Below are positions 16,688 through 25,442 of a DNA stretch of 36,613 nt, piece by piece. Position 1 is the stretch's first letter. The number at the start of each line of letters is the position of its first letter. The translations under genes were made by a program, and so were the position numbers. The notes below the pieces were generated by a model that did no database searches, had not been told where the DNA came from, and saw only the letters and a program-made list of their open reading frames with translations. The DNA comes from Mucilaginibacter sp. (GTDB lineage Bacteria > Bacteroidota > Bacteroidia > Sphingobacteriales > Sphingobacteriaceae): positions 1 through 36,613 of the forward strand of contig JANXTT010000077.1 of NCBI GenBank assembly GCA_025352225.1, given 5' to 3'.

Positions 16688-17596
16688 ATGATCACTAAGG
16701 AAGAAATTGCCAGCCAATATCAGGAAATACAAAACGAAATATGTGCCGGGCTTGAACAATTAGATGGTAAAGCCAGTTTTACAGAAGAATTATGGCAACG
16801 CGAAGGCGGGGGTGGGGGCAAGACCCGGGTAATTTTAAACGGTGATGTTTTGGAAAAAGGTGGCGTAAATTTTTCGGCAGTGGAAGGGCAATTGCCAGAA
16901 ACAATTAAAAATGCGCTTAAGGTTGAACAGCATGATTTTTTTGCGACTGGGGTATCTATAGTTATACATCCCAATCATCCAATGGTACCAATCATCCATA
17001 TGAATATCCGGTATTTTGAAATGCCTTCAACAAATAATAAATCGCCTATGAGATGGTTTGGCGGCGGTATTGATTTAACCCCTCATTATGTTATTGATGA
17101 TGATGCTCAATTTTTTCATCGTAAGCTAAAGGCTGTTTGCGATGATTTTAACCATGAATTTTACCATAGATTTAAAGTATGGGCAGATGATTACTTTTTT
17201 ATCAAACACCGCCACGAGACCCGCGGCATAGGCGGCATATTTTACGATCGTCTGGCTGCTACTGACGAATATTCATGGGACGATATATTTGAATTCTCCA
17301 AAGCTTTAGGGCGTTCCTTTTTACCTATCTACTCCGAACTAGTAAATCGTAACCGCGACAAAGAATATACCGAGGCACAACAAGAGTGGCAATACCAGCG
17401 CCGTAGCCGCTATGCCGAATTCAATTTGGTTTATGATGCCGGAACAAAATTTGGCTTAGAAACAAATGGTCGTATAGAGTCAATATTGATGAGTTTGCCA
17501 CCGCAGGCCAGGTGGTTATATAATTATCAGGCCCAACCCGGCTCTGAAGAGGAGCGAACACTTACTTTGCTAAAAAAAGGAATTAATTGGATATAG
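16688..17596 (+). CDS. hemF: Oxygen-dependent coproporphyrinogen-III oxidase
   Basis: A 302-residue enzyme that turns coproporphyrinogen III into protoporphyrinogen IX using molecular oxygen, in haem synthesis. Key segments are the glycine-rich EGGGGGKTRV, HMNIRYFEM, the RWFGGGIDLTPHY block, KHRHETRGIGGIFYD and the C-terminal SLPPQARWLYNY. The length is standard. The frame extends to a TTG at 16679, but the ATG at 16688 is chosen. It is divergent from the ABC operon. Its presence indicates an aerobic life style. Confidence 0.95.
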   Translation: MITKEEIASQYQEIQNEICAGLEQLDGKASFTEELWQREGGGGGKTRVILNGDVLEKGGVNFSAVEGQLPETIKNALKVEQHDFFATGVSIVIHPNHPMVPIIHMNIRYFEMPSTNNKSPMRWFGGGIDLTPHYVIDDDAQFFHRKLKAVCDDFNHEFYHRFKVWADDYFFIKHRHETRGIGGIFYDRLAATDEYSWDDIFEFSKALGRSFLPIYSELVNRNRDKEYTEAQQEWQYQRRSRYAEFNLVYDAGTKFGLETNGRIESILMSLPPQARWLYNYQAQPGSEEERTLTLLKKGINWI

Positions 17597-17969
17597 TAAA
17601 TCTAATGAAAAAGCTTTTTTAAAAGAATCTTGTTAATGATAACCTTTTTCGGCCTCCGCTATTTTGATGAGACGTTTAAGCGAACTAGGCAAAAATTAGC
17701 ACAAATATTCGCTTTTCCATATTTAATAATAATAGCTTCCAGAATAGCCAAACCGAGTTAAGCTATACGTTATGCAATAATACAGCAAATTAAGATATTA
17801 TTGGAATTTGTTCCGCCAAAATAATTAAACGCTCTAAGTTCTGGTTTTATTGAATATTAGCGTGTACCGAGATAGTTACAATATAAAAGCAGAGTTTCAA
17901 TAATTAAATTAGTTTTTTTGTCTTAAGTATCTCTATCTCGTTTCTAATATAAACCTGAATACATTCATC
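17597..17969. other. Intergenic region between hemF and the GH2 gene
   Basis: About 370 nt of AT-rich DNA. A short A5-GCT-T6 element near 17607-17620 could weakly end hemF transcription. Eight-base inverted copies CGAGATAG (17868-17875) and CTATCTCG (17933-17940) lie 57 nt apart just before the GH2 start and might fold the leader or bind a regulator. A 41-codon frame at 17636-17761 has no support as a gene. No clear -7 box was found. Confidence 0.45.
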
Positions 17970-20945
17970 ATGAATATAATTAAGTTATCAATCATTTTTA
18001 TTAGTCTTACCGTTACGTCCGTTCTTTACGCGCAAACAAAGCCACCTCGTATAAAGTATAACTTTAACCCTGGGTGGAAACTGTATGTAGGCGACGTACA
18101 AGGTGCCGAATCGGTAAATTTTGGCGATAACTTGTGGAAAGATATTACTTTACCACATGCTTGGAACGAAGATGATGCTTTTAGAAAACCTATAGATTCA
18201 TTAACTACCGGAATTGCATGGTATCGCAAACACTTTAAAATATCTGCTGAATATGCCGAAAAAAAAATATTTCTGGAGTTTGAGGGTATCCGGCAGGCAG
18301 GCGAATTTTATCTCAACGGTAAATTTATTGGCCGACATGAAAATGGTGTAATGGCTTTTGGTTTTGATATAACAGACCAGGTAAAAATCGGATCTGTAGA
18401 AAATGTGTTAGCTGTACGTATTGATAACGCATGGAACTATAAAGAAAAAGCCACCAATTCAGGCTTTCAGTGGAACGATAAAAATTTCAATGCTAACTAT
18501 GGTGGGATACATAAAAATGTATGGTTGCACGTAACCAATAAACTGTACCAAACGCTGCCATTATATACGCCCTTGCAAACTACCGGGGTGTATGTTTATG
18601 CAAAAGATTTTAATATTAAAGGTAAATCAGCTACTATAACTACTGAATCACAAGTTAAAAACAACTATACAGAAACTAAAACTTTTAGTTATGAAGTAGA
18701 AATTAAAGATTTGGAAGGAAAGATTGTTAAAGTCGTTAACGGTAATAAAACAAGTATCGACGCCGGTGAAATAAAAACTGTTAGTGCAAGCTCGTTAGTA
18801 AATAATCTTAATTTCTGGAGCTGGGGTTATGGATATTTATATACTGTAATTACCCGGCTTAAAATTAATGATGTGATAGTTGATGAAGTTCAGACTAAAA
18901 CTGGTTTCCGTAAAACAGAGTTTAAAAACGGGATGGTTTATTTAAATGATCGGGTATTGATGATGCACGGCTACGGCCAGCGTACAAGTAATGAATGGCC
19001 AGCCATTGGTGCATCTGTTCCTGCCTGGTTAAGTGATTATAGTAATGGTTTAATGGTTGAAAGTAATGGTAATTTGGTAAGATGGATGCATATAACTCCC
19101 TGGAAGCAGGATGTGGAATCGTGCGACAGGGTAGGACTTATTCAATCTATGCCTGCCGGCGATTCTGAAGGCGATGTCCAAGGGCGGAGATGGGAGCAGC
19201 GTTTGGAACTAATGCGGGATGCGATGATATATAACCGTAATAACCCAAGCATTATGTTTTATGAATCTGGTAATAAAGGCGTTAGTGAAGAGCATATGAA
19301 AAACATGAAAGCTATTCGCGATCAATTTGATCCATACGGTGGCCGTGCCTCTGGTTCCCGCGAAATGCTGTCTAGTAGGGTTGCCGAGTATGGAGGTGAA
19401 ATGCTTTACACCAACAAAAGCGCACATGTTCCTTTTTGGGCTATGGAATACTCCCGTGATGAGGGTTTACGCAAATATTGGGATAATTATACACCTCCAT
19501 TTCATAAAAATGGTGATGGGCCTTTACATAAGGGCGCAGATGCCAGCGCATATAATCGTAATCAGGATACTCACGCGCTTGAAGACGTAGCCAGATGGTA
19601 CGAATTTTGGAAAGAACGCCCCGGAACAGGCGACCGGGTAAGTTCTGGCGGGGTGAATATTGTTTTTTCTGATTCCAATACTCATTTCCGTGGTGCTGAA
19701 AACTATCGGCGCAGCGGAGAGGTTGACGCGTTAAGAATAGCCAAAGATGGTTTTTATGCGCATCAGATTATGTGGAACGGATGGGTTATGCCAGAAAAAA
19801 CCGGTATACATATTATAGGGCATTGGAATTATAAACCAAGGATTAAAAAAGATGTTTATGTAGTTTCGAGTGGTGATAAGGTGGAACTATTTATTAACGG
19901 AACTTCACTAGGTTTTGGTGAGCAAACCAATGGCTTTCAATTTACATTCAAAAATATTGAATGGAAAGCCGGTTTACTTAAAGCTGTTTCTTATGATGAT
20001 AAAGGAAATAAGTTAGCCGAAACGCAAATGAAAACCGCAGGTAAGCCAATAGCTTTAAGGCTAACTACCATCCAAAATCCATCTGGTGGTTTAAAAGCTG
20101 ATGGAGCCGATCTCGCTATTGCGGAAGTAGAAGTTGTAGATGCAGAAGGCATCCGTTGCCCCACAGCATTAAATATGGTTAATTTTTCGTTAGAGGGCCC
20201 TGCCGAATGGCGGGGAGGTTTAGCGCAAGGTGCCGGAAATTTTATACTTGCTAAAAGCCTGCCCGTAGAATGTGGTGTTAACCGAGTTATCATCAGATCT
20301 GCACCAAAAGCTGGAAAGATTACTTTGACAGCAAATTCTGAAGGTTTAAAATCTTCAACAGTTACATTCCAGTCATTATCTTTAAAAGTGACTGATGGAC
20401 TTACTTTAGAAATGCCATCTGATGGATTGTTATCGAATTTAAAACGTGGCCCAACACCTGCAGGCCAATCATATAAAGTAACCCGTAAATCTGTAAAAAT
20501 AATAGGAGGGACCGCGGGTGCTAATGCCGATAATTTAAAAGCTAGTTATGATGATAACGAAACATCTGAGTGGGCAAATGACGGTAAAGTTTCAACCGCA
20601 TGGGTCAGATATGATCTTGAAAAGGAAACTATCATAAGCGAAGTGGAGTTGAAACTTAATAATTTCCGGTCACGGTCTTATCCCATACGGATTTTAGTTG
20701 ATGGTAAAGAGGCGTTTAATGGGGATACCAAAACCAGTCTGGGCTATTTTACGGCTATATGCAAACCTACAAAAGGGAAAACTGTAACTATTCAGTTAAA
20801 AGATGTAGGTAGCATTCAAGGTGATAATAATAATGCAGGTGTCGAAATTTCAGGAAAAAAACTAGATGATGGCGTTGCCCGAGATGACAAAAATGCCAAA
20901 GGTATGTTAAGTATTATTGAGGCTGAAGTATATGAAAAACCTTAA
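17970..20945 (+). CDS. Secreted glycoside hydrolase family 2 protein (beta-galactosidase-like)
   Basis: A 991-residue exported protein. A signal peptide (residues 1-22, ending LYAQ) leads to the GH2 sugar-binding domain (about 40-190), an immunoglobulin-like domain (about 200-310), a TIM barrel (about 310-600), further Ig-like domains and a C-terminal F5/8 type C-like region (about 845-930). The likely nucleophile is Glu493 in FWAMEYSRDE. At the usual acid/base site, where GH2 enzymes have Asn-Glu, the sequence reads ESGNKG with Asn435-Lys436. A subgroup with this altered motif seems to exist, so activity and substrate are uncertain. It probably acts in the periplasm or outside the cell on plant or mucin-type glycans, with the nearby GH95 enzyme. 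Confidence 0.82.
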   Translation: MNIIKLSIIFISLTVTSVLYAQTKPPRIKYNFNPGWKLYVGDVQGAESVNFGDNLWKDITLPHAWNEDDAFRKPIDSLTTGIAWYRKHFKISAEYAEKKIFLEFEGIRQAGEFYLNGKFIGRHENGVMAFGFDITDQVKIGSVENVLAVRIDNAWNYKEKATNSGFQWNDKNFNANYGGIHKNVWLHVTNKLYQTLPLYTPLQTTGVYVYAKDFNIKGKSATITTESQVKNNYTETKTFSYEVEIKDLEGKIVKVVNGNKTSIDAGEIKTVSASSLVNNLNFWSWGYGYLYTVITRLKINDVIVDEVQTKTGFRKTEFKNGMVYLNDRVLMMHGYGQRTSNEWPAIGASVPAWLSDYSNGLMVESNGNLVRWMHITPWKQDVESCDRVGLIQSMPAGDSEGDVQGRRWEQRLELMRDAMIYNRNNPSIMFYESGNKGVSEEHMKNMKAIRDQFDPYGGRASGSREMLSSRVAEYGGEMLYTNKSAHVPFWAMEYSRDEGLRKYWDNYTPPFHKNGDGPLHKGADASAYNRNQDTHALEDVARWYEFWKERPGTGDRVSSGGVNIVFSDSNTHFRGAENYRRSGEVDALRIAKDGFYAHQIMWNGWVMPEKTGIHIIGHWNYKPRIKKDVYVVSSGDKVELFINGTSLGFGEQTNGFQFTFKNIEWKAGLLKAVSYDDKGNKLAETQMKTAGKPIALRLTTIQNPSGGLKADGADLAIAEVEVVDAEGIRCPTALNMVNFSLEGPAEWRGGLAQGAGNFILAKSLPVECGVNRVIIRSAPKAGKITLTANSEGLKSSTVTFQSLSLKVTDGLTLEMPSDGLLSNLKRGPTPAGQSYKVTRKSVKIIGGTAGANADNLKASYDDNETSEWANDGKVSTAWVRYDLEKETIISEVELKLNNFRSRSYPIRILVDGKEAFNGDTKTSLGYFTAICKPTKGKTVTIQLKDVGSIQGDNNNAGVEISGKKLDDGVARDDKNAKGMLSIIEAEVYEKP

Positions 20946-21037
20946 GCCAGATGTAGTTACAAGCGGATTATAACGCGAGCAAGAATAGTAGGCATACTTT
21001 AAGCTTTTGTTGACATATGCTGAGTTAAGTCCAACTA

Positions 21038-21460
21038 CTATCGGTTGTTTCCCCCCTTTAAAGAATAGTTAAAAGAGAAGGTATACCTCACCTTAATTGG
21101 TTTACCATGCTGAATGCCGGGTTTCCAATTGGGTGATGAAGCAATTACGCGCATTGTTTCTCTGTCAATATTTTCTGATAAGCCTTTAATGATTTTAACA
21201 TCGGTAATCCTGCCATCTTTTTCAATAGTCATGCTTAAGGTAATGAGTCCCTGTAAATTAGGGTCATTATTGCTATTGCCTTCGTAATTTATATTTTTGG
21301 AAATATATTTATATAGTGCTTTAGTACCACCCGGAAATTCAGGTTCTACATCAATCGCTTTATAATTAAGTTTAGTGTTACTATGTTTTACAATATTTAC
21401 TGTCTGTGCAATTGTACTTGTTGACAGAGATATTAATAAAATTACAAAAAAATATTTCAT
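21038..21460 (-). CDS. Exported single TonB C-terminal domain protein
   Basis: A 140-residue protein with a signal peptide (about residues 1-18, ending TIAQ) and one TonB C-terminal domain (about 38-135). Typical features are EPEFPGGTKALYKYISKNI near the start, then GLITLSMTIEKDGRITDV and SSPNWKPGIQHGKPIKV. It has neither the N-terminal membrane anchor nor the proline-rich spacer of a working TonB, so it is unlikely to energise receptors by itself. The next gene upstream, 44 nt away on the same strand, carries two more such domains. It is convergent with the GH2 gene. Confidence 0.8.
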   Translation of the reverse strand: MKYFFVILLISLSTSTIAQTVNIVKHSNTKLNYKAIDVEPEFPGGTKALYKYISKNINYEGNSNNDPNLQGLITLSMTIEKDGRITDVKIIKGLSENIDRETMRVIASSPNWKPGIQHGKPIKVRYTFSFNYSLKGGNNR

Positions 21461-21504
21461 CTTGTTATTAACGGTATATTTTAAATTAAGTTGTTGTAAA
21501 CTGG

Positions 21505-22656
21505 TTATGGTTTGTTTTGCAGCGAGAAATGAAGTGTAATATTGAATTTATAACTTACCGGCAACCCACTTTGTATTGCTGGTTTCCACTTTGGTGATGA
21601 AAGAAGAACCCGGATAGCCTCCTGGCTCAAGTCTTCAGCAGGGGAACTTAAAACTTCTACGTCACTGATGCTTCCATCTTTTTCTATTACAAAACTAGTA
21701 TTAACCAGGCCTTCAATGTTATTTAATTTTGATTTGGCTGGGTAATGAATATTTTCTCCCAAAAATCTGTGAAACGCTAAATCCCCACCGGGATACACTG
21801 GGTTAGAACTAATAGCCTCAAATTTTTTACCCTTAACAATTTTTTTAGCTCTTTTTATTATTGGCCTATTCTTTCTAATTAACGATGTTGTTTTATTTAT
21901 AGTTGTAACAGGTTCTTTTTTGATAGCTATTGGTTTAGCCATTTTTATAATTAACAGGGGTGCTTTTTTAACAATTTGCTTTGGCATAGTAGCAGGAATG
22001 GTTTTTTTAACCGAAGCTTTTTTAATAATAACTGCAGGTGGGGCTTTTTTATAAACAGGCGTTTTTGTTTTCTTGGTTACTGATGGAATATGCTTCTTGG
22101 TTTTCAAAGGAATATCTTTTTTAACATCAATATGTTGAGGTAATACAAGCATTGGATTTTTTTTAATTATTGTAACCCTTTTTTTATCAATAGAATCTAC
22201 GGTTTTTTTAACTGAAGCTTTGATTTTTTTAGGATTGTCTTTTGTAGATGAGCCTGTTCTTGACCCTTTTATCCCAATACTAATATTGAAGATCATTTGC
22301 ATAGTCACTTTTTGCCCGTTTAACATTGCTGGCTCCCATTTAGGAGATGTATTAATTATATGTAATACTTCACTGTCAATTGATGGGGATAAACTTTTTA
22401 ATATTTTGGCGTGGGATACTGTTCCATCTACGCCAATCTCCATTATAAGGGTTAGTAATCCTTTAACTGTGTTCTGAATATGACGATTGTATTGTAAATT
22501 ATTGGATATATAATTCTTAAAATCGCCCTGAGTAAATTTGGCAATAACATCAACATGCTTATAGGGGGTATTTTTAATCGTTATAACTGTATCGGTTTGA
22601 GCCTTTAATACGGTAGAAAAGCAAAATATCGGTAAAAAAATTAAAAGCCTTTTCAC
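21505..22656 (-). CDS. Exported protein with two TonB C-terminal domains and a lysine-rich linker
   Basis: A 383-residue protein. After a signal peptide (residues 1-20, ending VLKAQ) come a first TonB C-terminal domain (about 44-138, with SPKWEPAMLNGQKV), a linker of about 135 residues very rich in Lys, Ile, Val, Thr and Pro, and a second TonB domain (about 282-381, with PVYPGGDLAFHRFLG and SPKWKPAIQSGLPV). The start is a GTG at 22656, fixed by the signal peptide. No cytoplasmic or membrane-anchor part is seen, unlike true TonB. The strongly basic linker may bind peptidoglycan or other anionic envelope polymers; this is inference. The two domains differ enough that they are not a recent duplication. 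Confidence 0.78.
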   Translation of the reverse strand: MKRLLIFLPIFCFSTVLKAQTDTVITIKNTPYKHVDVIAKFTQGDFKNYISNNLQYNRHIQNTVKGLLTLIMEIGVDGTVSHAKILKSLSPSIDSEVLHIINTSPKWEPAMLNGQKVTMQMIFNISIGIKGSRTGSSTKDNPKKIKASVKKTVDSIDKKRVTIIKKNPMLVLPQHIDVKKDIPLKTKKHIPSVTKKTKTPVYKKAPPAVIIKKASVKKTIPATMPKQIVKKAPLLIIKMAKPIAIKKEPVTTINKTTSLIRKNRPIIKRAKKIVKGKKFEAISSNPVYPGGDLAFHRFLGENIHYPAKSKLNNIEGLVNTSFVIEKDGSISDVEVLSSPAEDLSQEAIRVLLSSPKWKPAIQSGLPVSYKFNITLHFSLQNKP

Positions 22657-22789
22657 GTTTACTAATATATTGTATAAAACACAGTTTTCGTAATTTGTAT
22701 GTATAAGTTTTTAATTTGCACAATAACAACTAAGAGTAGATAAAATTGTCCTGATAGCTAATTACATTATAACAACACGTTATTCAATA

Positions 22790-22819
22790 TTTGATCAGTA
22801 ATGAAAAAAGTAATATTTG
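22790..22819 (+). promoter_or_regulatory. Promoter of the GH95 gene
   Basis: TTTG at 22790-22793, an 18-bp spacer, then AATATTTG at 22812-22819, which differs from TAnnTTTG only at its first base. The leader would be about 30 nt to the ATG at 22857. Confidence 0.5.
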
Positions 22820-22856
22820 TTTAATTTTATAGCACCAAAAACTTAAATTTCACCTG

Positions 22857-25337
22857 ATGAAGAATAAATTTATACTTATTTTAGGCTTCTTGCCATTTTT
22901 TGCCTTATCTCAAAACAACACAAAGTTATGGTATAAACAACCAGCTAAAGTTTGGACAGAGGCTTTGCCGCTAGGTAACGGAAGACTAGGTGCTATGGTA
23001 TTTGGCCGTGTTAATAAAGAAGTAATTCAATTAAATGAAGCTTCTTTCTGGTCGGGTGGACCTGTGAAGGGAAATGTAAACCCTAAAGCACATGATTACT
23101 TGTTGCAAACAAGGGATGCATTATTTAAAGATGAAAACTATGCTCTTGCTGCTGATTTGTCAAAAAAAATGCAGGGGGTATATTCGGAATCATTTGAACC
23201 GTTAGGCGATCTGATTATAACACAAGATTTTAAGGACTCAACCCCGACTTCTTATTATCGCGATCTGGATATCAAAGATGCAATTTCAACTACGCGGTTT
23301 ATTATTGACGGGACCGAGTTTACACGTCAGATGTTTATTTCAGCACCCGACCAGGTAATCGTAATACGGTTCACTGCAAATAAACCTGGACGGTTAAATT
23401 TTAATGTTAATACAAAAAGTATAATTCAGTTTCATAACTTAATAATTAGTAAAAATGAGATTGCCATGCTTGGTAACGCGCCCATACACGTTGAGCCTAG
23501 TTATATAAAATACAATAAACAGCCCGTAATATATCAGGATTCTGTAACCGGTAAAAAAGGGATGCGTTATGAAGTGCTGGTAAAAGCTATAGGCAACGGG
23601 GTTATAAGTACCGATACCAGTGGCATTACAGTTAAAAACGGATCTAATATAATTTTGTTCCTGTCGGCAAGTACAAGCTTTAATGGTTATGATAAATCCC
23701 CTGATAAGGATGGCAAGGATGAACATAAATTAGCGTCACAATACTTAAACGCGGCGGTAAAAAAAGATTGGCAAACATTATTCAACAATCATTTAGCCGA
23801 TTATCATAAATATTTTAACAGAGTAGCATTTAATCTTCCCGCTCCATCAAAGAATGCAAACGCGGCATTATCTACTGATGAGCGTTTAACAGGTTATACA
23901 GAGGGGGCTAAAGATCCGCAATTGGAAACATTGTATTATAATTTTGGCCGTTATTTATTAATTTCAAGCTCCAGGCCTGGAGGTATACCTGCAAACTTGC
24001 AAGGGATATGGAACAACAGTATCCGCCCACCATGGAGCTCAAACTTTACTACCAATATTAATACACAGATGAATTATTGGCCGGCTGAGATGACCAATTT
24101 ATCTGAAATGCATGAGCCATTGTTAGCGCAAATTAAACATTGGGCAGTAACAGGCAAAGTAACAGCAAAGGAGTTTTACCATGCTAATGGATGGGCATTA
24201 CACCATAATAGTGATATATGGGCATTAACAAATCCTGTAGGAGAGATGCGTGGCGACCCTAAATGGGCAAACTGGTCCATGGGGTCTCCATGGTTGAGCC
24301 AACATTTATGGACCCATTATCAATTTACCGGCGATAAAAAGTTTTTACAAGAAACTGCTTATCCATTGATGAAAGGAGCAGCAGAATTTTGTTTATCATG
24401 GTTGGTTGAAGATAGAAATGGATTATTAGTTACCGCCCCAGCTTTATCTCCCGAGAATGATTTTATTGATGATAATGGGCAACATGGAAGTGTGTCCATT
24501 GCAACAACTATGGATATGTCTATCATCTGGGATTTGTTCACCAACATAATTGAAGCTTCCAATATATTAAATACAGATAAAGAGTTTCGCAAGCTAATTA
24601 TTGACAAACGAGCTAAACTTTTTCCCTTGCATATAGGTAAAAAAGGCAACTTGCAGGAATGGTATAAAGATTGGGAAGATGTTGACCCGCATCACAGGCA
24701 TGTGTCACATCTATTTGGATTACACCCAGGCAGAGAAATATCTCCTATTACAACACCTGCTTTTGCCGAAGCAGCAAAAAAAACATTAGAATTACGGGGC
24801 GATGCAGGTACTGGTTGGAGCCTGGCCTGGAAAATTAATTTTTGGGCTCGTTTACTTGATGGCAACCATGCATATGGTTTGATTCGTAATTTATTGCGTT
24901 CTGCTAATGTAAAAACCAATGGAGCTTCAACAGAAGTTTACAACGGAAGTGGATCAGGTACGTATCCAAACCTGTTTGACGCTCATCCGCCATTTCAGAT
25001 TGATGGCAACTTTGGTGGTGTTGCCGGGATGACTGAATTGTTACTCCAAAGTCACTTAGGCGAGATTGATATTCTGCCAGCACTGCCTGATGCATGGGAT
25101 TCCGGTACTATTAAAGGATTAAAAGCCAGAGGCAATTTTGAAGTATCAATCACCTGGAACGAGCACCAATTAATTTCGTCGAGCCTGAAATCAGAAATAG
25201 GAGGGCTATGTAAGCTTAGAACATTGGTTCCAATACGAATCTCGGGTGTAAATGTAAAATCTAAAAAAAGTACTATTGGGTATTTAACAACTTTCCGCAC
25301 AGTTAAAGGCAAAACTTATCTCATAAAAGCCTTATAG
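22857..25337 (+). CDS. Secreted GH95 family alpha-L-fucosidase
   Basis: An 826-residue exported glycosidase of family GH95, which releases alpha-1,2-linked L-fucose by an inverting mechanism. After a signal peptide (about 1-18) come the N-terminal beta domain starting KLWYKQPAKVWTEALPLGNG, a helical (alpha/alpha)6 barrel and a C-terminal beta domain. Candidate catalytic residues by family comparison are Glu533 in ALSPENDF, Asn400 and Asn402 in NINTQMNYWPAE, and Asp716 in FQIDGNFGG. All are present, so it should be active. Related family members act on L-galactose in pectin, so the substrate may be fucosylated xyloglucan, mucin or a pectin side chain. It ends at a strong two-way terminator. 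Confidence 0.92.
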   Translation: MKNKFILILGFLPFFALSQNNTKLWYKQPAKVWTEALPLGNGRLGAMVFGRVNKEVIQLNEASFWSGGPVKGNVNPKAHDYLLQTRDALFKDENYALAADLSKKMQGVYSESFEPLGDLIITQDFKDSTPTSYYRDLDIKDAISTTRFIIDGTEFTRQMFISAPDQVIVIRFTANKPGRLNFNVNTKSIIQFHNLIISKNEIAMLGNAPIHVEPSYIKYNKQPVIYQDSVTGKKGMRYEVLVKAIGNGVISTDTSGITVKNGSNIILFLSASTSFNGYDKSPDKDGKDEHKLASQYLNAAVKKDWQTLFNNHLADYHKYFNRVAFNLPAPSKNANAALSTDERLTGYTEGAKDPQLETLYYNFGRYLLISSSRPGGIPANLQGIWNNSIRPPWSSNFTTNINTQMNYWPAEMTNLSEMHEPLLAQIKHWAVTGKVTAKEFYHANGWALHHNSDIWALTNPVGEMRGDPKWANWSMGSPWLSQHLWTHYQFTGDKKFLQETAYPLMKGAAEFCLSWLVEDRNGLLVTAPALSPENDFIDDNGQHGSVSIATTMDMSIIWDLFTNIIEASNILNTDKEFRKLIIDKRAKLFPLHIGKKGNLQEWYKDWEDVDPHHRHVSHLFGLHPGREISPITTPAFAEAAKKTLELRGDAGTGWSLAWKINFWARLLDGNHAYGLIRNLLRSANVKTNGASTEVYNGSGSGTYPNLFDAHPPFQIDGNFGGVAGMTELLLQSHLGEIDILPALPDAWDSGTIKGLKARGNFEVSITWNEHQLISSSLKSEIGGLCKLRTLVPIRISGVNVKSKKSTIGYLTTFRTVKGKTYLIKAL

Positions 25338-25387
25338 ACAAGTGTATGTTCAGCTTCATGTTTTAAATACTCATACCCTCTAAAAAT

Positions 25388-25417
25388 AAATGGGGCGGGA
25401 TTTCTCCCGCCCCATTT
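25388..25417. terminator. Bidirectional terminator between GH95 and OmpA genes
   Basis: A perfect 13-bp stem: 25388-25400 pairs with 25405-25417, including a GGGGCGGGA core, around the loop TTTC. The flanks are AT-rich, with TTTATTTTTA following on the minus strand. It lies between two convergent genes and can serve both. Confidence 0.88.
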
Positions 25418-25442
25418 GAGGTCAGTTTATTAATGTATTAAA

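Noticed and set aside
17636..17761. Plus-strand 41-codon frame in the gap after hemF
   Set aside because: No ribosome site, no promoter, no recognisable motif, and a composition expected from AT-rich DNA.
20946..21037. ATAGTAG/CTACTAT inverted copies between the convergent GH2 and TonB genes considered as a terminator
   Set aside because: The arms are only 7 nt, about 45 nt apart, and without a T-run.
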